Positions 1 through 7,622 of a stretch of 17,629 bases of DNA are shown one piece after another. The position numbers and the translations under genes are program-made. Numbering within the stretch: the stretch's first letter is position 1; each line of letters opens with the position of its first letter. Source of the stretch: an uncultured Clostridia bacterium (GTDB lineage: Bacteria > Bacillota > Clostridia > TANB77 > CAG-508); the NCBI GenBank assembly GCA_944393345.1, contig CALXZW010000017.1:1-17629 (forward strand), in the 5' to 3' direction. Below the pieces are notes generated by a model that was given only the letters and a program-made list of their open reading frames with translations, was not told where the DNA came from and ran no database searches.

Positions 1-341
1 CCTGGATATGAAAATACTGCTTCTCTATATTTACCTAACAATGCTCCTGCAAATATTACTGAAGACCTCATCTGTCTCATTAAATCTTCTGGTATCTCAT
101 ACTTTTCTATTTTACTTGTATCTATTATTACTTTATTCGATTTTTTTGTTACATCTCCTCCTATTTTCTTTAAAATTTCAAACATCATTTGTGTGTCATG
201 AATATCTGGAACATTGTACAATGTTGTTTTTCCAGCATTTAATATTGTTGCTGCTATTATAGGTAATGATGCATTTTTGGAACCTGATATTTCTACTTCT
301 CCTTCTGCTTTATTTCCTCCTTTTATTATGTACTTACTCAT
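1..341 (-). CDS. murA: MurA, UDP-N-acetylglucosamine 1-carboxyvinyltransferase (5' part, cut by window edge)
   Basis: Reading the minus strand from an ATG at 341 gives about 113 residues with no stop before the window edge. The protein begins MSKYIIKGGNKAEGEVEISG, followed by SKNASLPIIAATIL and later RQMRSSVIFAGALLGKYREA. These are the N-terminal signatures of MurA: the Lys-Asn pair of the SGSKNA motif contacts substrate, and the RxMRxS segment is also conserved. MurA transfers enolpyruvate from PEP to UDP-GlcNAc, the first committed step of cytoplasmic peptidoglycan precursor synthesis. The catalytic Cys loop lies beyond the edge, so activity cannot be judged. An AAAGGTGG ribosome site (350-357) sits 8 bases before the ATG and fixes the start. 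The gene lies downstream of adhE on the same strand but behind a strong hairpin, so it is probably transcribed separately. Confidence 0.93.
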   Translation of the reverse strand, partial: MSKYIIKGGNKAEGEVEISGSKNASLPIIAATILNAGKTTLYNVPDIHDTQMMFEILKKIGGDVTKKSNKVIIDTSKIEKYEIPEDLMRQMRSSVIFAGALLGKYREAVFSYP

Positions 342-373
342 TTTTCTTACCACCTTTCATATTTATTTGCTAT

Positions 374-398
374 ATTTTATGTTTTCTTTACATAAAAT
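374..398. repeat. Small inverted repeat in the murA leader/promoter region
   Basis: ATTTTATGT (374-382) and ACATAAAAT (390-398) form a 9-bp perfect inverted repeat around a 7-base centre, about 35 bases upstream of the murA start. It has no U-tract and is almost pure A/T, so it could be an operator, a weak RNA hairpin or chance. I could not place a convincing -35/-10 pair for murA in this gap. A 10-bp palindrome GTTCTAGAAC also lies slightly upstream (414-423). Confidence 0.3.
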
Positions 399-448
399 GT
401 GTACGCTGGTTTAGGTTCTAGAACATAAATGATTTTTTATTCTAACTA

Positions 449-494
449 AAAAGCCCTAAAATTTTAATTGATTAATTAAAACTTTAGAACTTTT
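449..494 (-). terminator. Long hairpin terminator downstream of adhE
   Basis: On the minus strand the arms 494-474 and 469-449 pair over 21 positions around the 4-base loop AATC, with three G-U wobbles. The right arm ends in a T-run. The hairpin begins four bases after the restored adhE stop codon (498-500), not after the premature one (734-736). This fits a rho-independent terminator placed for the full-length adhE and supports 498 as the true end of the gene. Confidence 0.85.
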
Positions 495-497
495 ATT

Positions 498-3100
498 TTA
501 ACCATAATAACTATCCAATAAAATTTGTTTCAATTCTGTTACCAATGGAACTCTTGGATTTGCTGTTGTACATTGATCTTCAAAACTTCTATCTGCTAAC
601 ATATCTACCTTTGATAAAAATTCTTGTTCATCTATTCCCGCTTCTTTGAATGACTTTGGTATATTTAATTTATGATTTAATTCGTTTATTGCATTTATTA
701 AGTTTTCTATTCCATCTTCTTTATTCTCAGATTTTAATCCAATTTTTTTGCTAATTGATAATATTTTTCATCAGCAATAAAATATTCATATTTAGGGAAT
801 GATACAAATTTTGATGGTTTTGAACTATTATATTTTATAACATAAGGTAAAAGAATTGCATTTATTCTTCCATGTGGCAAATGAAACTCTCCTCCTATTT
901 TATGTGCTAATGAATGATTTATACCTAGAAATGCATTTGTAAATGCCATACCTGCTATTGTACTTGCATTATGCATTTTTTCTCTTGCTAATTTGTCATT
1001 TCCATTGTTATATGCTCTTTCAAGATATTCAAATACTAATTCCACTGCTTTTTCTGCTAAGCCATCTGTATAATCTGATGCCATATTTGATACATAAGCC
1101 TCTATAGCATGTGTTAAAACATCCATACCTGTATCTGCTGTAATAGATTTTGGTAAACTCATAACTAAATTTGGATCTACTATTGCTACATCTGGTGTTA
1201 ATTCATAATCTGCTAATGGATACTTTTTATTTTTTTCTTTATCTGTTATAACTGCAAAAGAAGTAACTTCTGAGCCAGTTCCAGAAGTAGTTGGTATTGC
1301 TACCATTTTACATTTTGTTCCTAATTTTGGAAATTTATATGTTCTTTTCCTTATATCCATAAATTTTAATTTTAATCCTTCAACATCTGCATCTGGGTGT
1401 TCATAAAATAGCCACATTCCTTTTGCTGCATCTATTGGACTTCCTCCACCTATTGCAATTATTACATCAGGATTAAAGTTTTGCATTGCTTTTACACCTT
1501 TTTTTATAGTTTCAAATGAAGGATCTGATTCTACTTCACTAAATATTTCTGAATGTACATAATGTTGTCTATTTCGTAAATGATATAAAATTTTATCTAC
1601 ATATCCTAATTTTATCATACTTTCATCAGTTACAATAAAAGCTCTTTCTATATCTGGCATTTTTTCTAAATATTGGATTGAACCCGCTTCAAAATATATT
1701 TTTTCTGGGACTTTGAACCATTGCATATTAACTCTCCTTTTCGCAACTCTTTTAATATTAATTAAATTTACAGATGATACATTGGCTGTTGTCGAATTAC
1801 CTCCAAATGATCCACACCCTAAAGTTAATGACGGCATATTTGTATTATATATATCACCTATTGCTCCATGAGTTGATGGAGAATTTACAATTATTCTTCC
1901 CGCTTTCATTGTTTTTGAAAATTTTAATATTGTTTCTTTATTTTCTGAATGTATTACTGCTGAATGTCCCAATCCACCAAATTCTAGTAATTTTTCTGCT
2001 TTAGATATTCCTTCTATTTCATCTTCTACAATATAATATGTTAGAACTGGACTTAATTTCTCTTTAGAAAAAGGATATTCTTCTCCTATTCCTTCTTCAT
2101 ATACCACTAATACCTTAGTATCTTCTGGTATTTCAAAACCCGCTTCTTTTGCTATTACAAATGGACTTTGACCTGGTACATGAGATTTTAATTTATATCC
2201 ATATTCTTGTGTTTTTTCAAACATACTATTAACTAACTTTTGTTTTTCTTCTGGATTAACAAAATAACATCCTGCATTTCTCATTAGTTCTTCAAATTTT
2301 TTATAAATTTCTTTATCTACCAAAACTGCTTGTTCCGATGCACATATCATTCCATTATCAAAAGCTTTTGATAATACTAAATCATTTACTGATGTTTCTA
2401 ATTTAGCAGTTTTATCAATATAGCAAGGTACATTTCCAGGTCCAACACCTATTGCAGGTTTTCCACAAGAATAAGCACTTTTTACCATTCCTGTTCCACC
2501 TGTTGCTAATATTAAATTAACATCAGGATGATTCATTAATAATTTTGTTGCCAAAACACTTGGTTCTTCAATCCATAAAATACAATCTTCTGGTGCTCCT
2601 GCTTTTACTGCTGCTTCTTTTAAAATCCTTGCTGCTGTACTACTTGATTTTTGTGCTGATGGGTGAAACCCAAATATTATTACATTTCTTGTTTTTGCGG
2701 CGATTATAGATTTAAACATAGTTGTAGAAGTAGGGTTTGTGACAGGTGTTACACCAGCAATAATCCCGACTGGTTCTGCTATTTCAACATATCCTTCTTC
2801 ATCATTTTCTCTTATAATCCCAACTGTTTTTTCATATTTAATACTATGATAAATATATTCTGTTGCAAACATATTTTTAGTTATTTTATCTTCATAAATT
2901 CCTCTTTTAGTCTCTTCTACAGCCATTTTAGCTAATTCCATGTGATGTTCTAATCCAGCCATAGACATTGCTTTTGTTATATTATCTACTGTTTGTTGAT
3001 CTAATTTTAGGTATTCTTTAGATGCTTTTTTTGCTCTTTCAACTAAACTATCTATCATTTGTTTTACTTTTTGTTCTTCTTCATAGTTTATTTCAGACAT
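498..3100 (-). CDS. adhE: AdhE, bifunctional acetaldehyde-CoA/alcohol dehydrogenase, with a one-base frameshift near the 3' end
   Basis: AdhE reduces acetyl-CoA to acetaldehyde and then ethanol with two NADH. The N-terminal half is a CoA-acylating aldehyde dehydrogenase, including the active-site segment GMICASEQAVLV. The C-terminal half is an iron-dependent alcohol dehydrogenase with GGGSPIDAAKGMW, DVLTHAIEAY and NHSLAHKIGGEFHLPHGR (His metal ligands). The start at 3100 (MSEINYEEEQ) is set by AGGAGG at 3107-3112; an upstream in-frame ATG at 3130 precedes that site and is unlikely. In the main frame the protein ends at 734 after ..QLAKKLD (788 aa). A one-base shift at the A7 run (743-749) opens 81 further residues starting IGLKSENKEDG and ending in the conserved tail CTTANPRVPLV..DSYYG, stop at 498. 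The restored length of 867 aa is normal for AdhE. Whether the shift is a mutation, an assembly error or recoding is unknown. Confidence 0.95.
743..749 (-). other. Frameshift site in adhE: A7 run that is also a canonical -1 slippery heptamer
   Basis: The minus strand reads GCA AAA AAA TTG GAT TAA. The seven As lie in the phase A_AAA_AAA, the X_XXY_YYZ layout of a -1 slippery site, with a stop two codons later. Slipping back one base, or adding one A during transcription, gives A-K-K-I-G-L-K and restores the conserved AdhE C-terminus. Homopolymer miscalls produce exactly the same picture, so the sequence alone cannot separate these cases. Confidence 0.85.
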
Positions 3101-3134
3101 AAAATTCCTCCTTTTCATTAGTTTATCCACTCAT

Positions 3135-3162
3135 ATTATATATTATAAAAAAAAATTGTCAA
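3135..3162 (-). promoter_or_regulatory. Sigma-A type promoter of adhE
   Basis: The minus strand carries TTGACA (3162-3157), a 16-base spacer and TATAAT (3140-3135), about 35 bases before the adhE start at 3100. Both boxes match consensus exactly. The -35 box lies inside the downstream arm of the inverted repeat at 3157-3190, so any protein bound to that dyad, or any terminator activity there, would interact with adhE initiation. Confidence 0.8.
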
Positions 3163-3190
3163 TATAAAAATTTTTGTTTTTATATTGACA
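3157..3190 (-). terminator. 14-bp perfect inverted repeat plus T-run: terminator and/or operator in front of adhE
   Basis: TGTCAATATAAAAA (3157-3170) is repeated in exact reverse complement at 3177-3190 around a 6-base centre. On the minus strand the second arm is followed by an A and then nine Ts, which makes a rho-independent terminator for the upstream small gene (stop at 3214). The stem is mostly A-T, so terminator strength is uncertain. The downstream arm overlaps the adhE -35 box, so it may equally be an operator. Confidence 0.6.
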
Positions 3191-3213
3191 TTTAAATGTT
3201 TCTAAAATATAAA

Positions 3214-3492
3214 TTAATGTTCTAGAAAATCTTTTTCTAATGACATCTGGTATACATATTCTTCAAGAGAATTATTTCCTAAGGTTTTACTTAATATTCT
3301 ACTTATTTCAGTTGGTGATATTTCTAATTCCTTTGCAACCTCATTTTCTAACTTTCTTTGTCCTGAATTAAAATTATCACTATAATAAATCTTTTTAGCT
3401 ATTTCGATAATTTCATCTTCTTTATTAACAGCATTTCCATTTATTCCTCTTATAATATATTGATTTCTAAATTCTTTTTGTTGGTTTGTCAT
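3214..3492 (-). CDS. Small hypothetical protein with helix-turn-helix-like segment
   Basis: This codes for about 92 residues and I do not recognise the family. The first half is polar and basic. The middle segment KLENEVAKELEISPTEISRILSK has the spacing and pattern of a DNA-binding helix-turn-helix (AKELEIS..EISRIL). A short acidic helix ends the protein. Three ATGs are close together (3501, 3498, 3492); a GGGG-core ribosome site at 3503-3506 best suits 3492 (10 bases) or 3498 (4 bases). The gene follows the M23 peptidase gene by 31-40 bases on the same strand and is probably cotranscribed with it. A small regulator next to a LytM peptidase recalls sporulation loci such as spoIIQ-spoIIID, but the sequence does not resemble SpoIIID, so I assign no function. 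Confidence 0.7.
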   Translation of the reverse strand: MTNQQKEFRNQYIIRGINGNAVNKEDEIIEIAKKIYYSDNFNSGQRKLENEVAKELEISPTEISRILSKTLGNNSLEEYVYQMSLEKDFLEH

Positions 3493-3532
3493 CTTCATCA
3501 TTCCCCTATATTTTAAATTTTTGTAAAATACA

Positions 3533-4528
3533 TTAATTATATAAATAATCTTGTGGATTTACATGTTCTCCGTTTATTCTTATTTCTAAATGTAAATGCG
3601 GTCCTGTTGAATTTCCGGTGCTTCCAACTGCTGCTATTATATCTCCTGCTTTTACTTTTTGTCCAACTGTTACATACATTTTACTTGTATGGCCATACCA
3701 TGTTTCAACACCTTCACCATGGTCTATTTTTACTAGATTTCCGTATGAACCATTATATTTGGCAAATGTCACTGTACCATCTGCTACTACTTTTATAGGT
3801 GTTCCAGTAGTTGCTGCAATATCTAATCCTGTATGCGTTGATACTCTTATTCTACTATTCACACCATATCTTGATGTTATAATACCTGATATTGGTGTTA
3901 CGGCTAATTTTATTCCATTGATTGTAGGTAAAGAATTATACCATTCTTCATATTCCTCTTGTTCTTTTTCTTCTTTAAGTTGTGTTTCTACTTTTTCTTG
4001 TATTGTCGTTTTTGCTATCTGTATATTCGTTGTTTTAACCTCTTCTAAATTTGTAGTGTATTTTTCAACAATAGATAAATTTAGTCCTTGATTTTCATTT
4101 TCTTCTTTTATTTGATTTACTAATTGTTCTGCATCTTCAACTGTATCAACTAACTCTGTTACTTTATCATTTAATGCTACTTCATAATATTTGTATGTTA
4201 CCTTTGTATTTTCTTGTAGTATGTTACTTATTTTTTCTTCGTTTGTCTTAAGTGTTCTATCTGCAAGTTTTAATTCATATTCTGGAGTAGTTTGTATATC
4301 AATAAAATCAACATTTTTTCCAGTATTTGATATTATATCTTGTTTTACTTTTTTTTCTAAATTTTCTTTGTCTTTTATATACCCTACTTCTTCGCCAGAA
4401 ATGCTTACTTTATACATTGGCTTATATTTAATTAAGATTATCGCGATTATAAAACATAAAGCTATTATTATAAAGTTTAAAAACTTAAAAATTTCTTTTG
4501 TATAAAATTTTAGTTTTTTCCTTAAAAT
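3533..4528 (-). CDS. Membrane-anchored M23 (LytM-type) metallopeptidase; N-terminus without a standard start codon
   Basis: The C-terminal part is a complete LytM/M23 zinc peptidase domain: HTGLDIAATTGTPI (first His and Asp ligands), WYGHTSK, and GPHLHLEIR (HxH). This family cuts peptide cross-links in peptidoglycan. Preceding it is an approximately 160-residue extracytoplasmic region and a Glu-rich linker. The first ATG is at 4417 (MYKVSISGEE). The same frame stays open upstream to 4534 and encodes a basic stretch and a clear membrane helix (IIIALCFIIAIILI) followed by KYKP, as expected of such anchored peptidases. That stretch has no ATG, GTG or TTG. The only plausible in-frame initiator is ATT at 4528, 11 bases after GGAG. 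A GTG at 4538 is in another frame and stops at 4485. I give the extended gene; an ATG-only reading would start at 4417. Confidence 0.85.
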   Translation of the reverse strand: MLRKKLKFYTKEIFKFLNFIIIALCFIIAIILIKYKPMYKVSISGEEVGYIKDKENLEKKVKQDIISNTGKNVDFIDIQTTPEYELKLADRTLKTNEEKISNILQENTKVTYKYYEVALNDKVTELVDTVEDAEQLVNQIKEENENQGLNLSIVEKYTTNLEEVKTTNIQIAKTTIQEKVETQLKEEKEQEEYEEWYNSLPTINGIKLAVTPISGIITSRYGVNSRIRVSTHTGLDIAATTGTPIKVVADGTVTFAKYNGSYGNLVKIDHGEGVETWYGHTSKMYVTVGQKVKAGDIIAAVGSTGNSTGPHLHLEIRINGEHVNPQDYLYN

Positions 4529-4575
4529 ATATTTTCACTCTCCTTTTGTCTTGTTTTTTAACGCGACTAATATCT

Positions 4576-4604
4576 ATTATACTATATATTTTGCCAAAAA
4601 TCAA
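4576..4604 (-). promoter_or_regulatory. Promoter of the M23 peptidase gene
   Basis: The minus strand shows TTGATT (4604-4599), a 17-base spacer and TATAAT (4581-4576), followed by a short leader and the ribosome site AAAAGGAG before the coding region. The 20-bp palindrome at 4603-4622 touches the -35 box, so this promoter is probably controlled by whatever binds there. Confidence 0.65.
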
Positions 4605-4622
4605 ATTATGTATACATAATTT
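4603..4622. promoter_or_regulatory. Perfect 20-bp palindrome, candidate operator
   Basis: AAATTATGTATACATAATTT is its own reverse complement over all 20 bases. It sits at the -35 box of the M23 gene and about 220 bases upstream of the divergent XRE regulator gene. The symmetry suits a dimeric helix-turn-helix repressor. The neighbouring XRE protein is the obvious candidate, but this is inference. Confidence 0.55.
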
Positions 4623-4842
4623 TGACTAATTTGCTTATTTTTTCTAAAATAATTTAGATTTTTGTTACTTTTTACTTTATTTTTTGTCTCATTTTCGACA
4701 TTTTTCTTATTTTTTCTGTTTTTTACACCTTTTTTATATATTTTCATTATTAACCTATTAGTTAAAAATATATAAAATAGTTCCTGTAAATTTAAACCAT
4801 AAAATGCTATATTAATATCGTTAGAATAGGAAGGTGATTAAA
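4623..4842. other. T-rich intergenic spacer between the M23 and XRE genes
   Basis: About 220 bases without a gene. From 4623 to about 4740 the plus strand is strongly T/pyrimidine-rich with repeated TTTTT runs and no long hairpin or open frame. The XRE promoter must lie towards the right end: TATATT near 4809 is a possible -10, but I see no convincing -35. The ribosome site GGAAGG (4829-4834) is at the end. Confidence 0.4.
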
Positions 4843-5169
4843 ATGGCTTTAGATTATACAATTATTGGTCAAAGAATAAAACAAGCTAGACTAGCTAAAA
4901 ATTTAACTCAAGAAGATTTAGCAGAAAAAATAGATATATCTGTTGCTTTTTTAAGTAGAGTTGAAAGAGGTAATTCTCATATTAATTTAAAAAGATTAAA
5001 TCAACTTTGTAGATTATTAGATGTTTCAGAGGGATACATATTAAATGGTGCTTCAAGTAATTCTACAAATTATCTTACACAGGAATTCGCTGATTTATTA
5101 AGATCTTGTTCACCAGAAAAACAAAAACTTATTTACAATGTAGCAAAAACTATTGCTGAAAATAATTAA
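4843..5169 (+). CDS. XRE-family transcriptional regulator
   Basis: This is a 108-residue protein. Residues about 9-66 form a classic HTH_3/XRE domain: IGQRIKQARLAKNLTQEDLA, the recognition region SVAFLSRVERGNSHINL and the closing LNQLCRLLDVSEGYIL. The last 40 residues (LTQEFADLLRSCSPEKQKLIYNVAKTIAE) are probably a helical dimerisation tail. Proteins of this size and type act as dimeric repressors. The ATG at 4843 follows GGAAGGTGATTAAA at good distance; the GTG at 4834 overlaps that site and is less likely. The gene is monocistronic, divergent from the M23 gene and followed by its own terminator. Targets are unknown; the palindrome at 4603-4622 and the pfl operon are the nearest candidates. 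Confidence 0.9.
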   Translation: MALDYTIIGQRIKQARLAKNLTQEDLAEKIDISVAFLSRVERGNSHINLKRLNQLCRLLDVSEGYILNGASSNSTNYLTQEFADLLRSCSPEKQKLIYNVAKTIAENN

Positions 5170-5182
5170 TTTATATTATATC

Positions 5183-5215
5183 AAATACTGTTGCAATGAC
5201 AACAGTATTTTTTTT
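5183..5215 (+). terminator. Rho-independent terminator of the XRE gene
   Basis: AAATACTGTTG (5183-5193) pairs perfectly with CAACAGTATTT (5200-5210) around the loop CAATGA, and a run of eight Ts (5208-5215) follows. It begins 13 bases after the XRE stop codon and separates that gene from pflB. Confidence 0.9.
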
Positions 5216-5312
5216 AATTGTATGGTATATTTCTATTATTAAAATTTATAATATATTCATTTTATTTTTAAATTTTTGTTGCATTACTTTTGTAGCTATG
5301 TTATTATAAATT

Positions 5313-5348
5313 TTGGCAAAATTGTCAATACTAAAAATATAATAAAAT
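5313..5348 (+). promoter_or_regulatory. Promoter region of pflBA
   Basis: Two pairings are possible: TTGTCA (5322-5327) with TAAAAT (5343-5348), spacer 15, or TTGGCA (5313-5318) with TATAAT (5338-5343), spacer 19. Both would start transcription 15-25 bases before the ribosome site GGAGG (5362-5366). TTGGCAAAATTGTCAA (5313-5328) is an imperfect dyad. The segment from 5318 to 5338 is nearly identical to the adhE upstream dyad, which suggests common control of the two fermentation loci. Confidence 0.55.
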
Positions 5349-5373
5349 ATATACTTTGAATGGAGGTTTTTTT

Positions 5374-7611
5374 ATGAATTTTGAACAATGGAAAGGATTT
5401 GAAAAAGGTGATTGGCAAACAGAAATAAATGTAAGAGATTTTATTCAAAAAAACTATACACCTTATGAAGGTAACTCTAGTTTCTTAGCAGTTTGCACAG
5501 AAAAAACAAAAAAATTATGGGACAAAGTATTGGATTTATACAAACAAGAACATAATTCAGAAGGCGGAGTTTTAGATATAGATACTAAAACAGTTTCTAC
5601 AATTTCTGCTCATGATGCTGGATATATAGACAAAGATTTAGAAACAATTGTAGGTTTACAAACAAATAAACCTTTAAAAAGAGCAATAATGCCTTTTGGT
5701 GGAATTAGAATTGTAGAAAAATCTTGTGAAGCATATGGAAGAAAAGTTGATCCAGAAGTAGAAGAAATTTTTCATAAATATAGAAAAACTCACAATGATG
5801 GTGTTTTTAGTGCATATACACCTGATATTAGAGCTGCTAGAAGCTCTCATTTGATAACAGGTCTTCCAGATGGATATGGTAGAGGAAGAATTATTGGAGA
5901 CTATAGAAGGATTGCTTTATATGGTGTTGATATTTTAATTGAAGAAAAGAAGAAAGATTTGGCAAATCTAAATATGAATGAATTAACAGAAGAAATTATT
6001 CGTCAAAGAGAAGAAACAAGTGAACAAATTTCAGCTTTAAATTCTTTAAAAGAAATGGCTTTAAAATATGGCTTTGACATATCAAAACCTGCTACTAATA
6101 GTAAAGAAGCTGTTCAATGGCTTTATTTTGGATATTTAGCTGCTATAAAAGATCAAAATGGTGCTGCAATGAGTCTTGGTAGAACTTCTACATTTTTAGA
6201 TATCTATTTTGAAAGAGATTTAAAAAATGGATCTATAACAGAAGCAGAAGCACAAGAAATTATGGATCATTTTGTAATGAAATTAAGATTAGTTAGATTT
6301 TTAAGAACACCTGAATACAATGAATTATTTAGCGGTGATCCTGTTTGGGTTACTGAAAGTATTGGTGGTATGGGAATTGACGGTAGAACATTAGTAACTA
6401 AAAATTCATATAGAATGCTTCATACTTTGGAAAATTTAGGGCCTGCTCCTGAACCTAATTTAACTGTCCTTTGGTCAACTAGATTACCTGAAAATTTTAA
6501 AAGATATACTACAAACTTATCAATAAAAACTTCATCTATTCAATATGAAAATGATGATTTAATGAGAATAACTTTAGGAGATGACTATGGAATAGCTTGT
6601 TGTGTTTCTCCTATGAAAATCGGAAAACAAATGCAATTTTTTGGTGCAAGAGCAAACTTAGCTAAAACTTTACTTTATGCAATTAATGGTGGAAAAGATG
6701 AAAAAACATTTAAACAAGTCACTCCTGAATTTGAACCAATAACTTCTGATTATCTAGATTATGATGAAGTTATGAAAAAGTTTGATCAAATGATGGATTA
6801 TGTTGCAAAAATATATATAAAAGCATTAAATATTATTCATTTTATGCATGATAAATATTCTTACGAAGCAATAGAAATGGCTTTACATGATAAAGAAATT
6901 TTAAGAACTATGGCTTGTGGAATTGCTGGTTTATCAGTTGTAGCAGACTCTTTATCTGCTATAAAATATGCAAAGGTAAAAGTAATTAGAAATCAAGAAG
7001 GTTTAGCTGTTGATTACCAAATAGAAGGAGATTTTCCTAAATTCGGAAATGATGATGATAGAGTGGATTCAATAGCAGTAGAAATCGTTAAAACTTTCTT
7101 AAATAAATTAAAAAAATATCAAACTTACAGAAATTCGAAACACACATTATCAATTTTAACAATTACATCAAATGTCGTTTATGGTAAAGCTACAGGTAAT
7201 ACTCCAGATGGAAGAAAAGAAGGTAGTCCTTTTGGGCCAGGTGCTAATCCATTACATGGTAGAGATACAAATGGTGCATTAGCAGTAATGAATTCAATAG
7301 CAAAATTACCTTTCGATTTTGCTGAAGATGGTATTTCATATACTTTCTCTATAACTCCTGGAACACTGGGAAAAAGTGATGATGAAAGAGTTAATAATTT
7401 AGTAAATATGTTAGATGGTTATTTTGCACAAACAGGACATCATATAAACGTTAATGTGTTTGATAGAAAATTATTAGAAGATGCTATGGAACATCCTGAA
7501 AAATATCCTCAACTTACAATTAGAGTATCTGGATATGCTGTACACTTTACAAAATTAACTAGAGAACAACAATTAGATGTAATTAATAGAACAATTCACG
7601 AAAAAATATAA
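5374..7611 (+). CDS. pflB: Pyruvate formate-lyase (formate C-acetyltransferase)
   Basis: This 745-residue cytoplasmic glycyl-radical enzyme converts pyruvate and CoA to acetyl-CoA and formate without oxygen. The adjacent active-site cysteines are C409-C410 in IACCVSPMKIG. The radical glycine is G720 in RVSGYAVHFTKL, close to the C-terminus as usual. Other PFL hallmarks are SAHDAGYID, TGLPDGYGRGRIIGDYRR and TPDGRKEGSPFGPGANPLHGRD. The length is standard and all key residues are present, so it should be active. The start at 5374 follows GGAGG (5362-5366) by 7 bases; the ATG at 5356 precedes that site and is rejected. The activase gene follows after 11 bases. The acetyl-CoA made here is the substrate of AdhE encoded nearby. 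Confidence 0.97.
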   Translation: MNFEQWKGFEKGDWQTEINVRDFIQKNYTPYEGNSSFLAVCTEKTKKLWDKVLDLYKQEHNSEGGVLDIDTKTVSTISAHDAGYIDKDLETIVGLQTNKPLKRAIMPFGGIRIVEKSCEAYGRKVDPEVEEIFHKYRKTHNDGVFSAYTPDIRAARSSHLITGLPDGYGRGRIIGDYRRIALYGVDILIEEKKKDLANLNMNELTEEIIRQREETSEQISALNSLKEMALKYGFDISKPATNSKEAVQWLYFGYLAAIKDQNGAAMSLGRTSTFLDIYFERDLKNGSITEAEAQEIMDHFVMKLRLVRFLRTPEYNELFSGDPVWVTESIGGMGIDGRTLVTKNSYRMLHTLENLGPAPEPNLTVLWSTRLPENFKRYTTNLSIKTSSIQYENDDLMRITLGDDYGIACCVSPMKIGKQMQFFGARANLAKTLLYAINGGKDEKTFKQVTPEFEPITSDYLDYDEVMKKFDQMMDYVAKIYIKALNIIHFMHDKYSYEAIEMALHDKEILRTMACGIAGLSVVADSLSAIKYAKVKVIRNQEGLAVDYQIEGDFPKFGNDDDRVDSIAVEIVKTFLNKLKKYQTYRNSKHTLSILTITSNVVYGKATGNTPDGRKEGSPFGPGANPLHGRDTNGALAVMNSIAKLPFDFAEDGISYTFSITPGTLGKSDDERVNNLVNMLDGYFAQTGHHINVNVFDRKLLEDAMEHPEKYPQLTIRVSGYAVHFTKLTREQQLDVINRTIHEKI

Positions 7612-7622
7612 AGGAAAAGATT

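Noticed and set aside
8..414. Plus-strand open frames at the left edge
   Set aside because: They are hydrophobic Leu/Tyr-rich shadows antisense to murA and its leader, without ribosome sites.
3101..3130. adhE starting at the upstream ATG (MDKLMKRRNF...)
   Set aside because: The AGGAGG ribosome site is inside those ten codons and points to the ATG at 3100; the extra residues are not AdhE-like.
3157..3190. Rex operator in front of adhE
   Set aside because: Rex control of adhE is known in Firmicutes, but the half-sites here (TGTCAATATAAAAA) do not fit the TTGT..ACAA consensus I know, so it is kept only as an unnamed dyad.
3214..3492. SpoIIID, because it neighbours a LytM/SpoIIQ-like peptidase
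   Set aside because: The helix-turn-helix and flanking residues do not match SpoIIID, and the peptidase is not specifically identified as SpoIIQ.
3618..4091. Plus-strand open frame of 157 codons
   Set aside because: It lies antisense to the M23 peptidase gene, has no ribosome site, and its protein is low-complexity with no domain. It is a shadow of the real gene.
4623..4740. T-rich stretch as an origin or A-tract bending element
   Set aside because: It is pyrimidine-biased and AT-rich, but there are no DnaA-box-like repeats, phased tracts or hairpins beyond what this genome's composition gives.
5216..5361. Riboswitch or small RNA upstream of pflB
   Set aside because: After the XRE terminator only AT-rich sequence and a promoter are visible; I find no conserved aptamer core or second terminator.
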